A stretch of 64,000 nt of DNA from Massilia aquatica (GTDB lineage: Bacteria > Pseudomonadota > Gammaproteobacteria > Burkholderiales > Burkholderiaceae_D). Made by a program: the position numbers and the translations under genes. Below, one piece after another: positions 19,207-27,814 of this stretch. How positions within the stretch are numbered: the stretch's first letter is position 1; the number at the start of each line of letters is the position of its first letter. A model generated the notes under the pieces. That model saw nothing but the letters and a program-made list of their open reading frames with translations, was not told where the DNA came from and ran no database searches. The stretch lies in the NCBI RefSeq assembly GCF_011682045.1, contig NZ_VVIW01000005.1, positions 1-64,000 on the forward strand, given 5' to 3'.

Positions 19207-20616
19207 TTATTGCGGCACGGTCCAGCCGCCGCCGAGCACGCGGTACAGGGTGACCTGGTTTTGCAGGCGCTGCAAATTCGCCTGCACCGCCGCCTGTTCG
19301 GCCGAAAACACAGAGCGCTGGGCGTCGAGCAGGTCGAGGTAGCTCGACGCGCCGCTGCGGTAGCGCAGGTCCGACAGCTTGAAACGCTCGGCCTCGGCTT
19401 CGGCCACCGCGCGCTGCGCCCGCACCTGCTCGCCGAACGTGGCCTGGCCCGCCAGCGCGTCGGATACTTCGCGGAAGGCAGTCTGCACCGATTTTTCGTA
19501 CTGCGCCACAGCGATCTCGCGCCCGGCCTTGGCGCTGCCCAGGTTGGCGCTGTTGCGGCCGTAGTCGAAGATCGGCAGCACCATCTGCGGCGCAAAGGTC
19601 CAGCCGTACGAGCCGCCCTTGAACAAGCCGCTCAACTCGTTGCTGGCGCTGCCCGCATTGCCGGTCAGCGTAATGCGCGGGAAAAATGCCGCGCGCGCAG
19701 CGCCAATGTTGGCGTTGGCGGCGATCAGCTGCTGCTCGGCGGCGCGGATGTCCGGGCGCACCGTCAGCAGGTCCGACGGCAGCCCGGCCGGCAGTTCGCT
19801 CAGCGACATCGCCGCCAGGGTGGTGCTGGTATCGGGCCCCGCCGGCAGGCTCTGGCCGACCAGCAGCGTGAGCAGATTCAGATCCTGCGCGCGCTGGCGC
19901 TGTTGCTGCGCCAGTACCACGCGGGCGCTGTCGACCAGCGACAATCCCTGCTGCAGGTCGAGCTTGGAGACCACGCCATTGTCGTATTTGAGCTGGATCA
20001 GCTTGAGCGACTCTTCGCGCGCGGACAAGGTTTTTTGGGTGAGGCCCAGCAGTTCTTCATCGGCCAGCAAACTCAGATACGCATTCGCGACCGAGGCCAC
20101 CAGGCTGATATGGGTGCTCTTGCGCGCTTCTTCGCTGGCCAGGTACTGCGCCAGGCCGGCGTCGCTCAGGCTGCGCACGCGGCCGAACAGGTCGAGCTCG
20201 AACGAGCTCACGCCAATGCCGGCCGTGTAGACGCTGCTGATGCTGTCGTCCGGTCCCGGCGAGCGGCTGCCGGCCACGCTCAGGTTGAGCGACGGCAGGC
20301 GGTCGGCGCGGCGGATCTGGTACTGCGCGCGCGCCTGTTCGATGTTCAGGATCGCCACGCGCAAGTCGCGGTTGTTGGTCAGCGCCAGTTCGATCAACTG
20401 CTTCAGGCGCGCGTCGGCAAAGAAGCGCTGCCAGGCGATACTGGACGCCGCTTCGCTGCTGGCGCCGGCCAGCGGCGGCGCCTGCCCGAAGGCGCTCGCC
20501 GGGAAGGCGGGAGCGACGGGTGCCGCCGGCCGCTCGTACTTGGGCGCCATCGAGGCGCAGCCGGCCAAGGCCAGCGCGAGCGCCAGGGGAGTCAATCGGG
20601 TCATCAAATCAGTCAT
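19207..20616 (-). CDS. RND efflux outer-membrane factor (NodT/OprM family lipoprotein)
   Basis: A 469-residue trimeric outer-membrane channel subunit. It has a signal peptide with lipobox LALAGC (Cys about residue 20), then two repeats of the long periplasmic helices typical of TolC-like factors (NNRDLRVAILNIEQARAQY and the second-half equivalents with DLLDAQRS). It ends the adaptor-pump-channel operon and overlaps the pump gene by 8 bases, implying coupled translation. Substrates are probably drugs, dyes or detergents, as for the OprM/MexAB type. Confidence 0.93.
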   Translation of the reverse strand: MTDLMTRLTPLALALALAGCASMAPKYERPAAPVAPAFPASAFGQAPPLAGASSEAASSIAWQRFFADARLKQLIELALTNNRDLRVAILNIEQARAQYQIRRADRLPSLNLSVAGSRSPGPDDSISSVYTAGIGVSSFELDLFGRVRSLSDAGLAQYLASEEARKSTHISLVASVANAYLSLLADEELLGLTQKTLSAREESLKLIQLKYDNGVVSKLDLQQGLSLVDSARVVLAQQQRQRAQDLNLLTLLVGQSLPAGPDTSTTLAAMSLSELPAGLPSDLLTVRPDIRAAEQQLIAANANIGAARAAFFPRITLTGNAGSASNELSGLFKGGSYGWTFAPQMVLPIFDYGRNSANLGSAKAGREIAVAQYEKSVQTAFREVSDALAGQATFGEQVRAQRAVAEAEAERFKLSDLRYRSGASSYLDLLDAQRSVFSAEQAAVQANLQRLQNQVTLYRVLGGGWTVPQ

Positions 20617-23600
20617 GTTTTACCTCTGCGATCGGCGCGGCGCCGTCTTCGTGCGCGTATTTCATGCGCTGGCGCTCGCTGCCCTTGAATAGTTTGCGCA
20701 CCACCACGAAGAACACGGGGATGAAGAACACGCCCAGTGCGGTCGCGGTGATCATGCCGCCGGCCACGCCGGTACCGATGGCGCGCTGGCTGGCCGAACC
20801 CGCACCGCTGGCGATCACCAGCGGCATCACGCCGAGGATGAAGGCGAAGGAGGTCATCAGGATCGGACGGAAGCGCAGGTGGCACGCTTCGATGGCCGCT
20901 TCCACCAGCGGTTTGCCCTGCGCTTGCAGGTCCTTGGCGAATTCGATAATCAAGACCGCGTTCTTCGCGCCCAGGCCGATAATGGTAATCAGGCCGACCT
21001 TGAAGTACACGTCATTCGGAAAGCCCCGGCTGCCCGCCGCCAGCAGCGCGCCCAGCACGCCGAGCGGCACCACCAGCAGCACCGACACCGGAATCGACCA
21101 GCTTTCGTACAGCGCCGCCAGGGCCAGAAATACCGCCAGCAGGGCGAAGCCGAGCAGGATGAACACGGTCGAACCGGAGAGCTGTTCTTCGCGCGACTGG
21201 CCGGTCCATTCGAAGCCGAAGCCGGCCGGCAGTTCGGAGGCGATGCGTTCCATTTCGGCCAGCGCTTCACCGGTGCTGCGGCCCGGCGCGGCGTCGCCCG
21301 CGATACGCATGGTCGGGTAACCGTTGTAGCGCACCGTCTGCATCGGGCCGGTGATCCAGCGCGTCGTGGCGAACGACGACAGCGGCACTTGCTGGCCCTT
21401 GTTGTTGACGGCGTTCAGTTTGAGCAGGTCTTCCGGCTGCATGCGGTCCTTGGCGTCGGCTTGCACCACCACGCGTTGCAGGCGGCCGGCGTTCGGGAAG
21501 TCGTTCACGTACGAGGAACCGAGCGAGGTCGAAATGGCGGTGTTGATGGCGTCGAAAGTGACGCCCTGCGCATTGGCCTTGTCGCGGTCGATTTCGAGCT
21601 GCACTTGCGGCGCGTCTTCCAGGCCTTCCGGACGCACGCCGGCGAGAATCGGGCTCTTGCTGGCCGCGCCGAGCACCTGGCCGCGCGCCGCCAGCAGCGC
21701 TTCGCGTCCCAGTCCGCCACGGTCCTGCAGGCGGAACGAGAAGCCGGTGCTGCTGCCCAGTTCAGGAATCGGCGGCGGGCTGATGGCGAAGATGAAGGCG
21801 TCGCGCACTTTACTCATGCGGCCCGAGATGCGGCCGGCCACGTCGCTGGCGCTGTGGCCGGCGCCGCCGCGCTCTTTCCAGTTCTTGAGCGTGATGAAGC
21901 CGAGTGCCATGTTCTGGCCCGAACCCGAGAAGCTGAAACCCTGCACGCCGACCATGCTGGCCACTTCCGGCTGCGCGAGGATGAAGTCTTCGGCTTCGCG
22001 CAGCGCCTTGCCGGTGCGCTCCAGCGTGGCGCCAGGCGGCAGCTGGAAGTTGGCGATGATGTAGCCCTGGTCTTCGTTCGGCAGGAAGGAGTTCGGCAGG
22101 CGCACGAACAAGAGGCCCACCACGGCGACCAGCGCCACGAACACGATCATCGAGCGGCCGGTGTGGCGCAAGGTGGTGGCGACCCAGCCTTCGTATTTTT
22201 TGGCGGTGCGCGTGAAACCACGGTTGAACCAGCCGAAGAAACCGGTCTTGGCGTGATGGTGGCCGGCTTCCACCGGTTGCAGGAAGTGGGCGCACATGGC
22301 CGGCGTGAGCGAGAGCGCCATGAAGGCCGAGAAGATGATCGAGGTGACCATCACCGCCGAGAACTGGCGGTAGATGTTACCGACCGCGCCGGCAAAGAAG
22401 GCCAGCGGCACGAACACCGACACCAGCACCACGGTCACGCCGATGATGGCGCCCGAAATCTGGCCCATCGCCTTGCGCGTCGCTTCCAGCGGCGGCAAGC
22501 CTTCTTCGCTCATGATGCGCTCGACGTTTTCGACCACCACGATGGCGTCATCGACCACGATACCGATCACCAGCACCATGCCGAACATGGTCAGCACGTT
22601 GATCGAAAAGCCCATCGCCAGCAGGCAGGCCAGCGACCCAAGCAGCGCCACCGGCACCACGATGGTGGGAATGAGGGTGTAGCGGAAGTTTTGCAGGAAC
22701 AGGTACATCACCAGGAACACCAGCACCACCGCTTCGACCAGGGTTTCCAGCACTTGTTTGATCGAGATCTCGACGAAGGCCGAGCTGTCGAACGGCACCG
22801 CGTATTTCATCCCGGGCGGGAAATACTTGGACAGTTCGGTCATGCGCGCGCGTACCAGCTTGGCCGTTTCCAGCGCGTTGCCGCTCGGGGCCAGCTGGAT
22901 GCCGATACCGGTCGACGGCTTGCCGTTCAAACGGGCCGACGTGGAGTAGCTCTGGCCGCCGATTTCGATGCGCGCCACTTCCTTCAGGCGCACGGTGGAG
23001 CCGTCCGGATTGGCGCGCAGGACGATATTGCCGAACTGTTCGACGTTGGCCAGCTGGCCGGTGACGACCACGGTGGCGGTAATGGCTTGCCCGCCGATGT
23101 TCGGCAGGTCGCCAATGGTGCCCGAGGCGACTTGCGCGTTCTGGGTGCGGATGGCGTTGTTGACATCGGCCGGCGACAGGTTGAAGCCGACCAGCTTGGC
23201 CGGATCGATCCAGATGCGCATGGCTTTTTCGGTACCGAACAACTGGGCCTGGCCGACCCCGCGGATACGCTGGATTTCAGGGAGCACGGTGCGCGAGGCG
23301 TAGTCGCCGAGCGCGATCGGGTCCCATTTCGGATCGTCCGACGAGAGGATGGTAAACAGCAGGAAGTTGGAACGCGCTTTATCGACGCGCACGCCCTGCT
23401 GCACCACCGCCTGCGGCAGGCGCGGGGTGGCGCGGCCAAGGCGGTTCTGCACGTCGACCTGGGCCAGGTCGGCATTGGTGCCGGTCTCGAAGCTCAAGGT
23501 GATGGTGCCGGTGCCGTTGGCCTGGCTGTTCGATTCCATGTAGATCAGGCCGGGCGAACCGTTCATCTCGCGTTCGATCACGCTGATGACGCTGTCCTCC

Positions 23601-23770
23601 AGGGTCTGGGCCGACGCGCCCGGGTAGGCGGTGGTGACCACGATCGCCGGCGGCGCGACGGTCGGGTACTGGGCGATCGGCAGCTGGGTGATCGCCACCG
23701 CGCCGACAACCATGATGAATAATGCGATCACCCACGCAAAAATGGGGCGGTCAATAAAGAAACGAGCCAT
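20609..23770 (-). CDS. RND multidrug efflux pump, HAE1 inner-membrane subunit
   Basis: A 1053-residue proton-driven trimeric transporter of the AcrB/MexB family. It starts MARFFIDRPIFAWVIALFIM, has twelve membrane helices in two sets of one plus five with two large periplasmic loops, and carries the TM4 proton-relay pair in GIVVDDAIVVVENVER. Length and motifs are those of a complete HAE1 pump. It is in one operon with the adaptor (21 bases upstream) and channel (8-base overlap), and is presumably controlled by the divergent TetR protein. Confidence 0.95.
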   Translation of the reverse strand: MARFFIDRPIFAWVIALFIMVVGAVAITQLPIAQYPTVAPPAIVVTTAYPGASAQTLEDSVISVIEREMNGSPGLIYMESNSQANGTGTITLSFETGTNADLAQVDVQNRLGRATPRLPQAVVQQGVRVDKARSNFLLFTILSSDDPKWDPIALGDYASRTVLPEIQRIRGVGQAQLFGTEKAMRIWIDPAKLVGFNLSPADVNNAIRTQNAQVASGTIGDLPNIGGQAITATVVVTGQLANVEQFGNIVLRANPDGSTVRLKEVARIEIGGQSYSTSARLNGKPSTGIGIQLAPSGNALETAKLVRARMTELSKYFPPGMKYAVPFDSSAFVEISIKQVLETLVEAVVLVFLVMYLFLQNFRYTLIPTIVVPVALLGSLACLLAMGFSINVLTMFGMVLVIGIVVDDAIVVVENVERIMSEEGLPPLEATRKAMGQISGAIIGVTVVLVSVFVPLAFFAGAVGNIYRQFSAVMVTSIIFSAFMALSLTPAMCAHFLQPVEAGHHHAKTGFFGWFNRGFTRTAKKYEGWVATTLRHTGRSMIVFVALVAVVGLLFVRLPNSFLPNEDQGYIIANFQLPPGATLERTGKALREAEDFILAQPEVASMVGVQGFSFSGSGQNMALGFITLKNWKERGGAGHSASDVAGRISGRMSKVRDAFIFAISPPPIPELGSSTGFSFRLQDRGGLGREALLAARGQVLGAASKSPILAGVRPEGLEDAPQVQLEIDRDKANAQGVTFDAINTAISTSLGSSYVNDFPNAGRLQRVVVQADAKDRMQPEDLLKLNAVNNKGQQVPLSSFATTRWITGPMQTVRYNGYPTMRIAGDAAPGRSTGEALAEMERIASELPAGFGFEWTGQSREEQLSGSTVFILLGFALLAVFLALAALYESWSIPVSVLLVVPLGVLGALLAAGSRGFPNDVYFKVGLITIIGLGAKNAVLIIEFAKDLQAQGKPLVEAAIEACHLRFRPILMTSFAFILGVMPLVIASGAGSASQRAIGTGVAGGMITATALGVFFIPVFFVVVRKLFKGSERQRMKYAHEDGAAPIAEVKHD

Positions 23771-23791
23771 GAAGTAGTCCTGATTATATGT

Positions 23792-25039
23792 TTAACGTCC
23801 GGCGGCCGGCGCGGCGCTGGCCGCGGGCGCAGCGGCGGCAGCCGGCGCGGCGCCTGGCGCTGGCGTAGCGGTAGGCGTCCACGGCACCGGCTTGACCGTC
23901 ATGCCGGGCATCTGCATTTTCTGGAAGCCGTCGACGACGACCTGCTCGCCCGGCTTGATGCCTTCGAGGACGATCCATTTGCCGTTCTGCTGCGACGCCA
24001 CCTTGATCGGACGCGGACCCGGTTTGCCGTCCGGGCCGACGATGATGACCGTGTCGCCCTGGCTGCCGCGCGTGACGGCTTGCTGGGGAATGAGCATCCC
24101 GGCCGGCAGTTCGGCCTGTGACAGGCGTACCCGCACATACTGGCCCGGCAGCAGCATGCCATCCTGGTTGCCCACTTCGGCGCGCAGGGTGACCTGGCCC
24201 GAGGTCGGATCGACGCTCACGTCGGAGAACAGCAGCTTGCCCTTGTTCGGCAGTTCGGAGCCGTCTTCCATGATGATCGACACCGGCAGTGATTCGGCGT
24301 TGCGCACCTTGAGGTTGGCCGATTTGCGCAGGCGTTGCAGGTCGGTGGCCGACTGGGTGAAGTTGACGTAGACGTTATTGGTTTGCTGGATCAGGGCCAG
24401 CTGGGTCGCTTCGGTGGCGCTGACCAGCGCGCCTTCCGTGACCAGGGCGCGGCCGATGCGCCCGGAAATCGGCGCGGTGACCTTGGTGTAGCCGTTGTTG
24501 ATCTGGGCGATCTGCACCGCCGCCCTGGCGGCCGCCACGTCGGCCTCGGCCTGCTTCTGGGTGGCGACGACGTTGATGTATTCCTGCTTGCTGACCGCGT
24601 TCGCTTCCACCAGCGGCTTGTAGCGCCCGGCCTGGGCGGCGGCCTGGGTCAGGTTGGCCTGGGCCTTGCCGAGGGTGGCCTGGGCGGAAAGCAGCGAGGC
24701 GGCGTACGAGGCCGGGTCGATCTGGAACAGTTCCTGGCCGGCTTTGACTTCGCTACCCTCTGTAAACAAGCGCTTGAGCACCACGCCGTTCACGCGCGCG
24801 CGCACCTGGGCCACGCGGATCGGTTCGACCCGGCCCGGCAATTCGGTTTGCAGGGCGACCGGCTCGAATTTGGCCGTGACCACACCCACTTCCGGCGGCG
24901 GGCGCTGGGCGCCGGCGCCTGGCGCTGCGTCTTTCTTGTCGCCGCAGGCCGATAACAAAGCCAGCGCAGCGAGGGTGCAGGCGGCGATCCGGCGCAGCGA
25001 CGGGGACGCGGACGGGGAAGGGGGGAGGGTGTGGCGCAT
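23792..25039 (-). CDS. RND efflux periplasmic adaptor (AcrA/MexA type)
   Basis: A 415-residue membrane-fusion lipoprotein (lipobox LLSAC near residue 31). The order is a barrel-sandwich/lipoyl half (QTELPGRVEPIRVAQVRARVNGVV), an alpha-hairpin, the second lipoyl half (VTAPISGRIGRALVTEGALV), a beta-barrel and a membrane-proximal domain. The C-terminal ~35 residues are Ala/Pro-rich and low-complexity. First gene of the operon; its upstream region is shared with the divergent TetR gene and contains two palindromes. Confidence 0.94.
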   Translation of the reverse strand: MRHTLPPSPSASPSLRRIAACTLAALALLSACGDKKDAAPGAGAQRPPPEVGVVTAKFEPVALQTELPGRVEPIRVAQVRARVNGVVLKRLFTEGSEVKAGQELFQIDPASYAASLLSAQATLGKAQANLTQAAAQAGRYKPLVEANAVSKQEYINVVATQKQAEADVAAARAAVQIAQINNGYTKVTAPISGRIGRALVTEGALVSATEATQLALIQQTNNVYVNFTQSATDLQRLRKSANLKVRNAESLPVSIIMEDGSELPNKGKLLFSDVSVDPTSGQVTLRAEVGNQDGMLLPGQYVRVRLSQAELPAGMLIPQQAVTRGSQGDTVIIVGPDGKPGPRPIKVASQQNGKWIVLEGIKPGEQVVVDGFQKMQMPGMTVKPVPWTPTATPAPGAAPAAAAAPAASAAPAAGR

Positions 25040-25075
25040 TACGTGTGCATCCTTTAAGTAGGCGACAAGCCGTCC

Positions 25076-25098
25076 TTACACCCGCCGTAGGGGTGTAA
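25076..25098. promoter_or_regulatory. Palindrome in the efflux/TetR intergenic region, candidate operator 1
   Basis: Perfect 8-bp inverted repeat TTACACCC / GGGTGTAA with a 7-base spacer, 37 bases before the adaptor start codon. Position and symmetry suit a repressor site, but it could be a transcript hairpin instead. Confidence 0.5.
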
Positions 25099-25138
25099 TT
25101 ACAACGTTCATCGCGGGCTTCTTGATTTTGGAATATAC

Positions 25139-25157
25139 TAACATGACTGTATGTTTA
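25139..25157. promoter_or_regulatory. AcrR-like palindrome, candidate TetR operator 2
   Basis: TAACAT-GACTGT-ATGTTTA: AACAT and ATGTT arms with a 6-base spacer, about 33 bases before the TetR start. The arms resemble half-sites of AcrR-type repressors, so it may serve both divergent promoters. Confidence 0.5.
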
Positions 25158-25189
25158 ACGTTTGACAGCCCCTGAAAGGGATTAGTTGC

Positions 25190-25801
25190 ATGGTCCGCAG
25201 GACAAAGGAAGACGCGCTGGCAACGCGCGACAGCATCATGGACGCGGCCGAGCTGCTGTTCATCGAGCGGGGTGTGTCGGGAACGAGCTTGCAGCATATC
25301 GCCAGCGCGGCCGGCGTGACGCGCGGTGCGATTTACTGGCATTTTGAAGACAAGGGCGCGCTGTTCAACGCCATGAAGGAGCGCGCCACCATGCCGCTCG
25401 AAGCGGCGATGCGCATGCTCGATGCCGCTGCCGGCGAGGACCCGCTGGAGCATTTGCGCAGCTATGGGCTGTGCGTGTTCGACCTGGTCGTCGACGATCC
25501 ACGGGCGCGCCGGGTGCTGGAGATCATTACCCTCAAGCTGGAGTATGTGGGCGAGCTGGAGGTTTTGCGCGAGCGGCGCATGCAGCATCGCGAGCATTTC
25601 CTGGCGAGCGCCGAACGGATCGTGAAGGAAGGGATCGCGCATGGCCGCTTAAAAGACACGGTCAAGCCGAAAGCGGCGGCGCTGGGGTTGTTCATCCTGA
25701 TCGAGGGACTGGTGCGGGGATGGCTGACCAAGGCGGATTTCGATCTGCAGCAGCTGGGTGCGGAAATCGTCGATACGCATCTTGATTCTCTCCGCGCCTG
25801 A
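25190..25801 (+). CDS. TetR-family repressor of the RND efflux operon
   Basis: A 203-residue AcrR/TtgR-like regulator. The N-terminal helix-turn-helix (residues ~11-57: TRDSIMDAAELLFIERG, GVTRGAIYWHFEDKGALF) is followed by the C-terminal ligand-binding region of the AcrR type (MVRRTKEDALATR start, AERIVKEGIAHG, LGLFILIEGLVRGWL). It is divergent from the pump operon with a ~150-base shared control region, the classic local-repressor arrangement; it is probably also autoregulated. Confidence 0.92.
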   Translation: MVRRTKEDALATRDSIMDAAELLFIERGVSGTSLQHIASAAGVTRGAIYWHFEDKGALFNAMKERATMPLEAAMRMLDAAAGEDPLEHLRSYGLCVFDLVVDDPRARRVLEIITLKLEYVGELEVLRERRMQHREHFLASAERIVKEGIAHGRLKDTVKPKAAALGLFILIEGLVRGWLTKADFDLQQLGAEIVDTHLDSLRA

Positions 25802-25805
25802 AAGG

Positions 25806-25841
25806 CGCCACGTCGTCCGGCAGTGCGCGGACGACGTGGCG
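25806..25841. terminator. Bidirectional terminator hairpin
   Basis: A perfect 14-bp stem (CGCCACGTCGTCCG and its complement) with an 8-base loop, in the 47-base gap between the convergent tetR and tal genes. Confidence 0.7.
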
Positions 25842-25848
25842 GTAGTGA

Positions 25849-26781
25849 TTAACGCATCCCGGTAATGATCTGTTTCAGCTTGCCCGAATCGGCGCAGAAC
25901 GCGCGAATCCCTTCGGCCAGCTTCTCGGTCGCCATCGCATCTTCATTCATCATGAAGCGGAAGGTCTTCTCGTCGATCGCCACCTTCTCGATCGATACCG
26001 TGCCCGCGCCCGCAGTGAGCTTGCGCTCGACCGGCTCATTGCTGTCGGCCAGTTTTTGCAGCAGTTCCGGGCTGATGGTCAGCAGGTCGCAGCCGGCCAG
26101 TTCGAGGATTTGCGAGGTGTTGCGAAAGCTCGCGCCCATCACCTCGGTGGTGTAGCCGAACTTGCGGTAGTAGTTATAAATGCGCTTGACCGACTGCACG
26201 CCCGGGTCTTCCGCGCCGGTATACTCAAGGTCGTTGGCCTTTTTGAACCAGTCGTAGATGCGGCCGACGAACGGCGAAATGAGCTGCGCGCCCGCTTCGG
26301 CGCAGGCGATCGCCTGGGCCAGCGAAAACAGCAGGGTCATATTGCAGCGGATGCCTTCTTTCTGCAAAATCTCGGCGGCGCGGATGCCTTCCCAGGTCGA
26401 GGCGATCTTGATCAGGACGCGCTCGCGGCCGGCGCCGGCTTCTTCGTACAGGGCGATCAGCTCGCGGCCCTTGGCGACGGTCGCCTCGGTATCGAACGAC
26501 AGGCGCGCATCGATCTCGGTGGAGACGCGGCCTGGAATGATCTTGAGGATTTCCATGCCGAAGGCAACCAGCACGCGGTCGATCACGTCGCCGGTGGACA
26601 GGTCGGGGAAGTCGCGCACGGCTTTTTCGAGCAGGGGTTTGTATTCGGGTTTTTGCACCGCCTTGAGGATCAGCGACGGATTGGTGGTGGCGTCGCGCGG
26701 CGTGTACTGTTTGATCGACTGAAAATCGCCGGTGTCGGCAACGACCTTGGTGAATTGCTTGAGTTGTTCGAGTTGGTTCAT
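25849..26781 (-). CDS. tal: Transaldolase
   Basis: Cytoplasmic enzyme of the non-oxidative pentose phosphate pathway; it moves a dihydroxyacetone unit between sedoheptulose-7-P and glyceraldehyde-3-P. About 310 residues, full length. Motifs are TTNPSLIL near the N-terminus and the Schiff-base lysine in [12 protein letters not shown], with [11 protein letters not shown] after it. The ATG at 26781 matches the family start (MNQLEQLK); the in-frame ATG at 26808 would add nine residues. It follows hexR on the same strand, inside the HexR-linked sugar-metabolism block. Confidence 0.95.
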   Translation of the reverse strand: MNQLEQLKQFTKVVADTGDFQSIKQYTPRDATTNPSLILKAVQKPEYKPLLEKAVRDFPDLSTGDVIDRVLVAFGMEILKIIPGRVSTEIDARLSFDTEATVAKGRELIALYEEAGAGRERVLIKIASTWEGIRAAEILQKEGIRCNMTLLFSLAQAIACAEAGAQLISPFVGRIYDWFKKANDLEYTGAEDPGVQSVKRIYNYYRKFGYTTEVMGASFRNTSQILELAGCDLLTISPELLQKLADSNEPVERKLTAGAGTVSIEKVAIDEKTFRFMMNEDAMATEKLAEGIRAFCADSGKLKQIITGMR

Positions 26782-26838
26782 GGTTGCGCTAACGGGTAAG
26801 TAGATCAAACCTTATTGTACAACCATGTACCGCCTTGT

Positions 26839-27693
26839 CTATCCGATAAAGGAATCGAATTGCATGTCGAATTCCTGCAACGCTTTCTGCGCGTTCTGCA
26901 TCTTCTTCCTGAACTCCGGCCCGCGTTGCAGGGCCAGCCCCACCGCCAGCACGTCGATCACCACCAGATAGGCCAGGCGCGCCGAAATCGGCGTGTACGG
27001 GTCGATGTTGAACACCAGGTCGATCGGGATCAGCACCGTGGCCATGTCGGCCAGCGGGGTGCCGGAAGGCGCCAGCACGATCACATCGGCCCCGCCACGG
27101 CGCGCCAGCTTGGCCGAGCGCACCAGCGCCGAGTTGTTGCCGCGCTGGGAAATGGCCACCACCGCGTCGCCCGCATGCAGCAGCGAGGCGGCAATGCTGT
27201 GGATGGCCGGGTCGGCATAGGCCACGGTGGGCACGCCGGAACGGAAGAATTTGTGCTGGGCGTCGGTGGCGACGATGCCCGACGTACCCTGGCCGTAGAA
27301 CTCGATCTTTTTCGCGCGCGACAAAATATCGAGCGCGCGCTGGACCGCCTCCGGGTTGAGGTTGTTGCGCAGGTCGAGCAGGGTGTTGATGGAACGGCTG
27401 CAGATTTTGTTGACCAGGTCGGCCGCCAGGTCGTCCTGGGCCGGCTGCTCGTTGGCGCCGGGCAGGGCCAGGGCCAGGCCCTGGGCCAGTTTGAGCTTGA
27501 ACTCGTGCCAGCCGTCGTAACCGAGCGTGCGGCAAAAGCGCACTACGGTCGGCTCGGACACCTGTGCGCTCCTGGCAAGCGCGGTGATGTTCTGGCTGAC
27601 CGTGGCCGACGGTTGTTCAAGCACCGCCAGCGCGACTTTTTTCTCGGACTTGGAGAGCGAGTCGAGCTGGGTGCGGATGGAATCGAGTAACAC
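26839..27693 (-). CDS. hexR: HexR transcriptional regulator (RpiR/MurR family)
   Basis: A 284-residue repressor/regulator of central sugar catabolism. The N-terminal RpiR helix-turn-helix (residues ~1-77, with VSEPTVVRFCRTLGYDGW) and C-terminal SIS domain (~125-260, FYGQGTSGIVATDAQHKF and SQRGNNSALV) bind DNA and a phosphosugar respectively. In pseudomonads HexR senses 2-keto-3-deoxy-6-phosphogluconate and derepresses zwf, edd, eda and related genes. Here HexR-like boxes are seen before zwf, pgi and edd. The initiation codon is GTG (27693), directly preceded by a duplicated copy of the zwf 3' end. Confidence 0.92.
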   Translation of the reverse strand: MLLDSIRTQLDSLSKSEKKVALAVLEQPSATVSQNITALARSAQVSEPTVVRFCRTLGYDGWHEFKLKLAQGLALALPGANEQPAQDDLAADLVNKICSRSINTLLDLRNNLNPEAVQRALDILSRAKKIEFYGQGTSGIVATDAQHKFFRSGVPTVAYADPAIHSIAASLLHAGDAVVAISQRGNNSALVRSAKLARRGGADVIVLAPSGTPLADMATVLIPIDLVFNIDPYTPISARLAYLVVIDVLAVGLALQRGPEFRKKMQNAQKALQEFDMQFDSFIG

Positions 27694-27698
27694 TGGCG

Positions 27699-27814
27699 TT
27701 AGTCTTCAGGGAGAGGTGAAGCAGGGGTTTCGCGGTGCACCGCACCGCGCCTGCGTAACGGTCTTGCCATGCATGGCAAGACTCCTTGCGCTCCCATTAT
27801 TAGTCTTCAGGGAG
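27699..27814. repeat. 15-bp direct repeats flanking an 86-bp hairpin-rich insert
   Basis: The 15 bases TTAGTCTTCAGGGAG occur at 27699-27713 and again at 27800-27814; the second copy is the end of zwf (Leu-Pro-Glu-Asp-stop on the minus strand). Between them lie an 8-bp stem (CGCGGTGC/GCACCGCG, 27731-27749) and a perfect 22-bp palindrome (27761-27782). The insert separates zwf from hexR. Confidence 0.8.

Noticed and set aside
20879-23722. 947-codon open frame antisense to the RND pump gene
   Set aside because: Long antisense frames are expected opposite high-GC coding sequence; the composition is Arg/His/Gly-rich and the sense frame is a full HAE1 pump.
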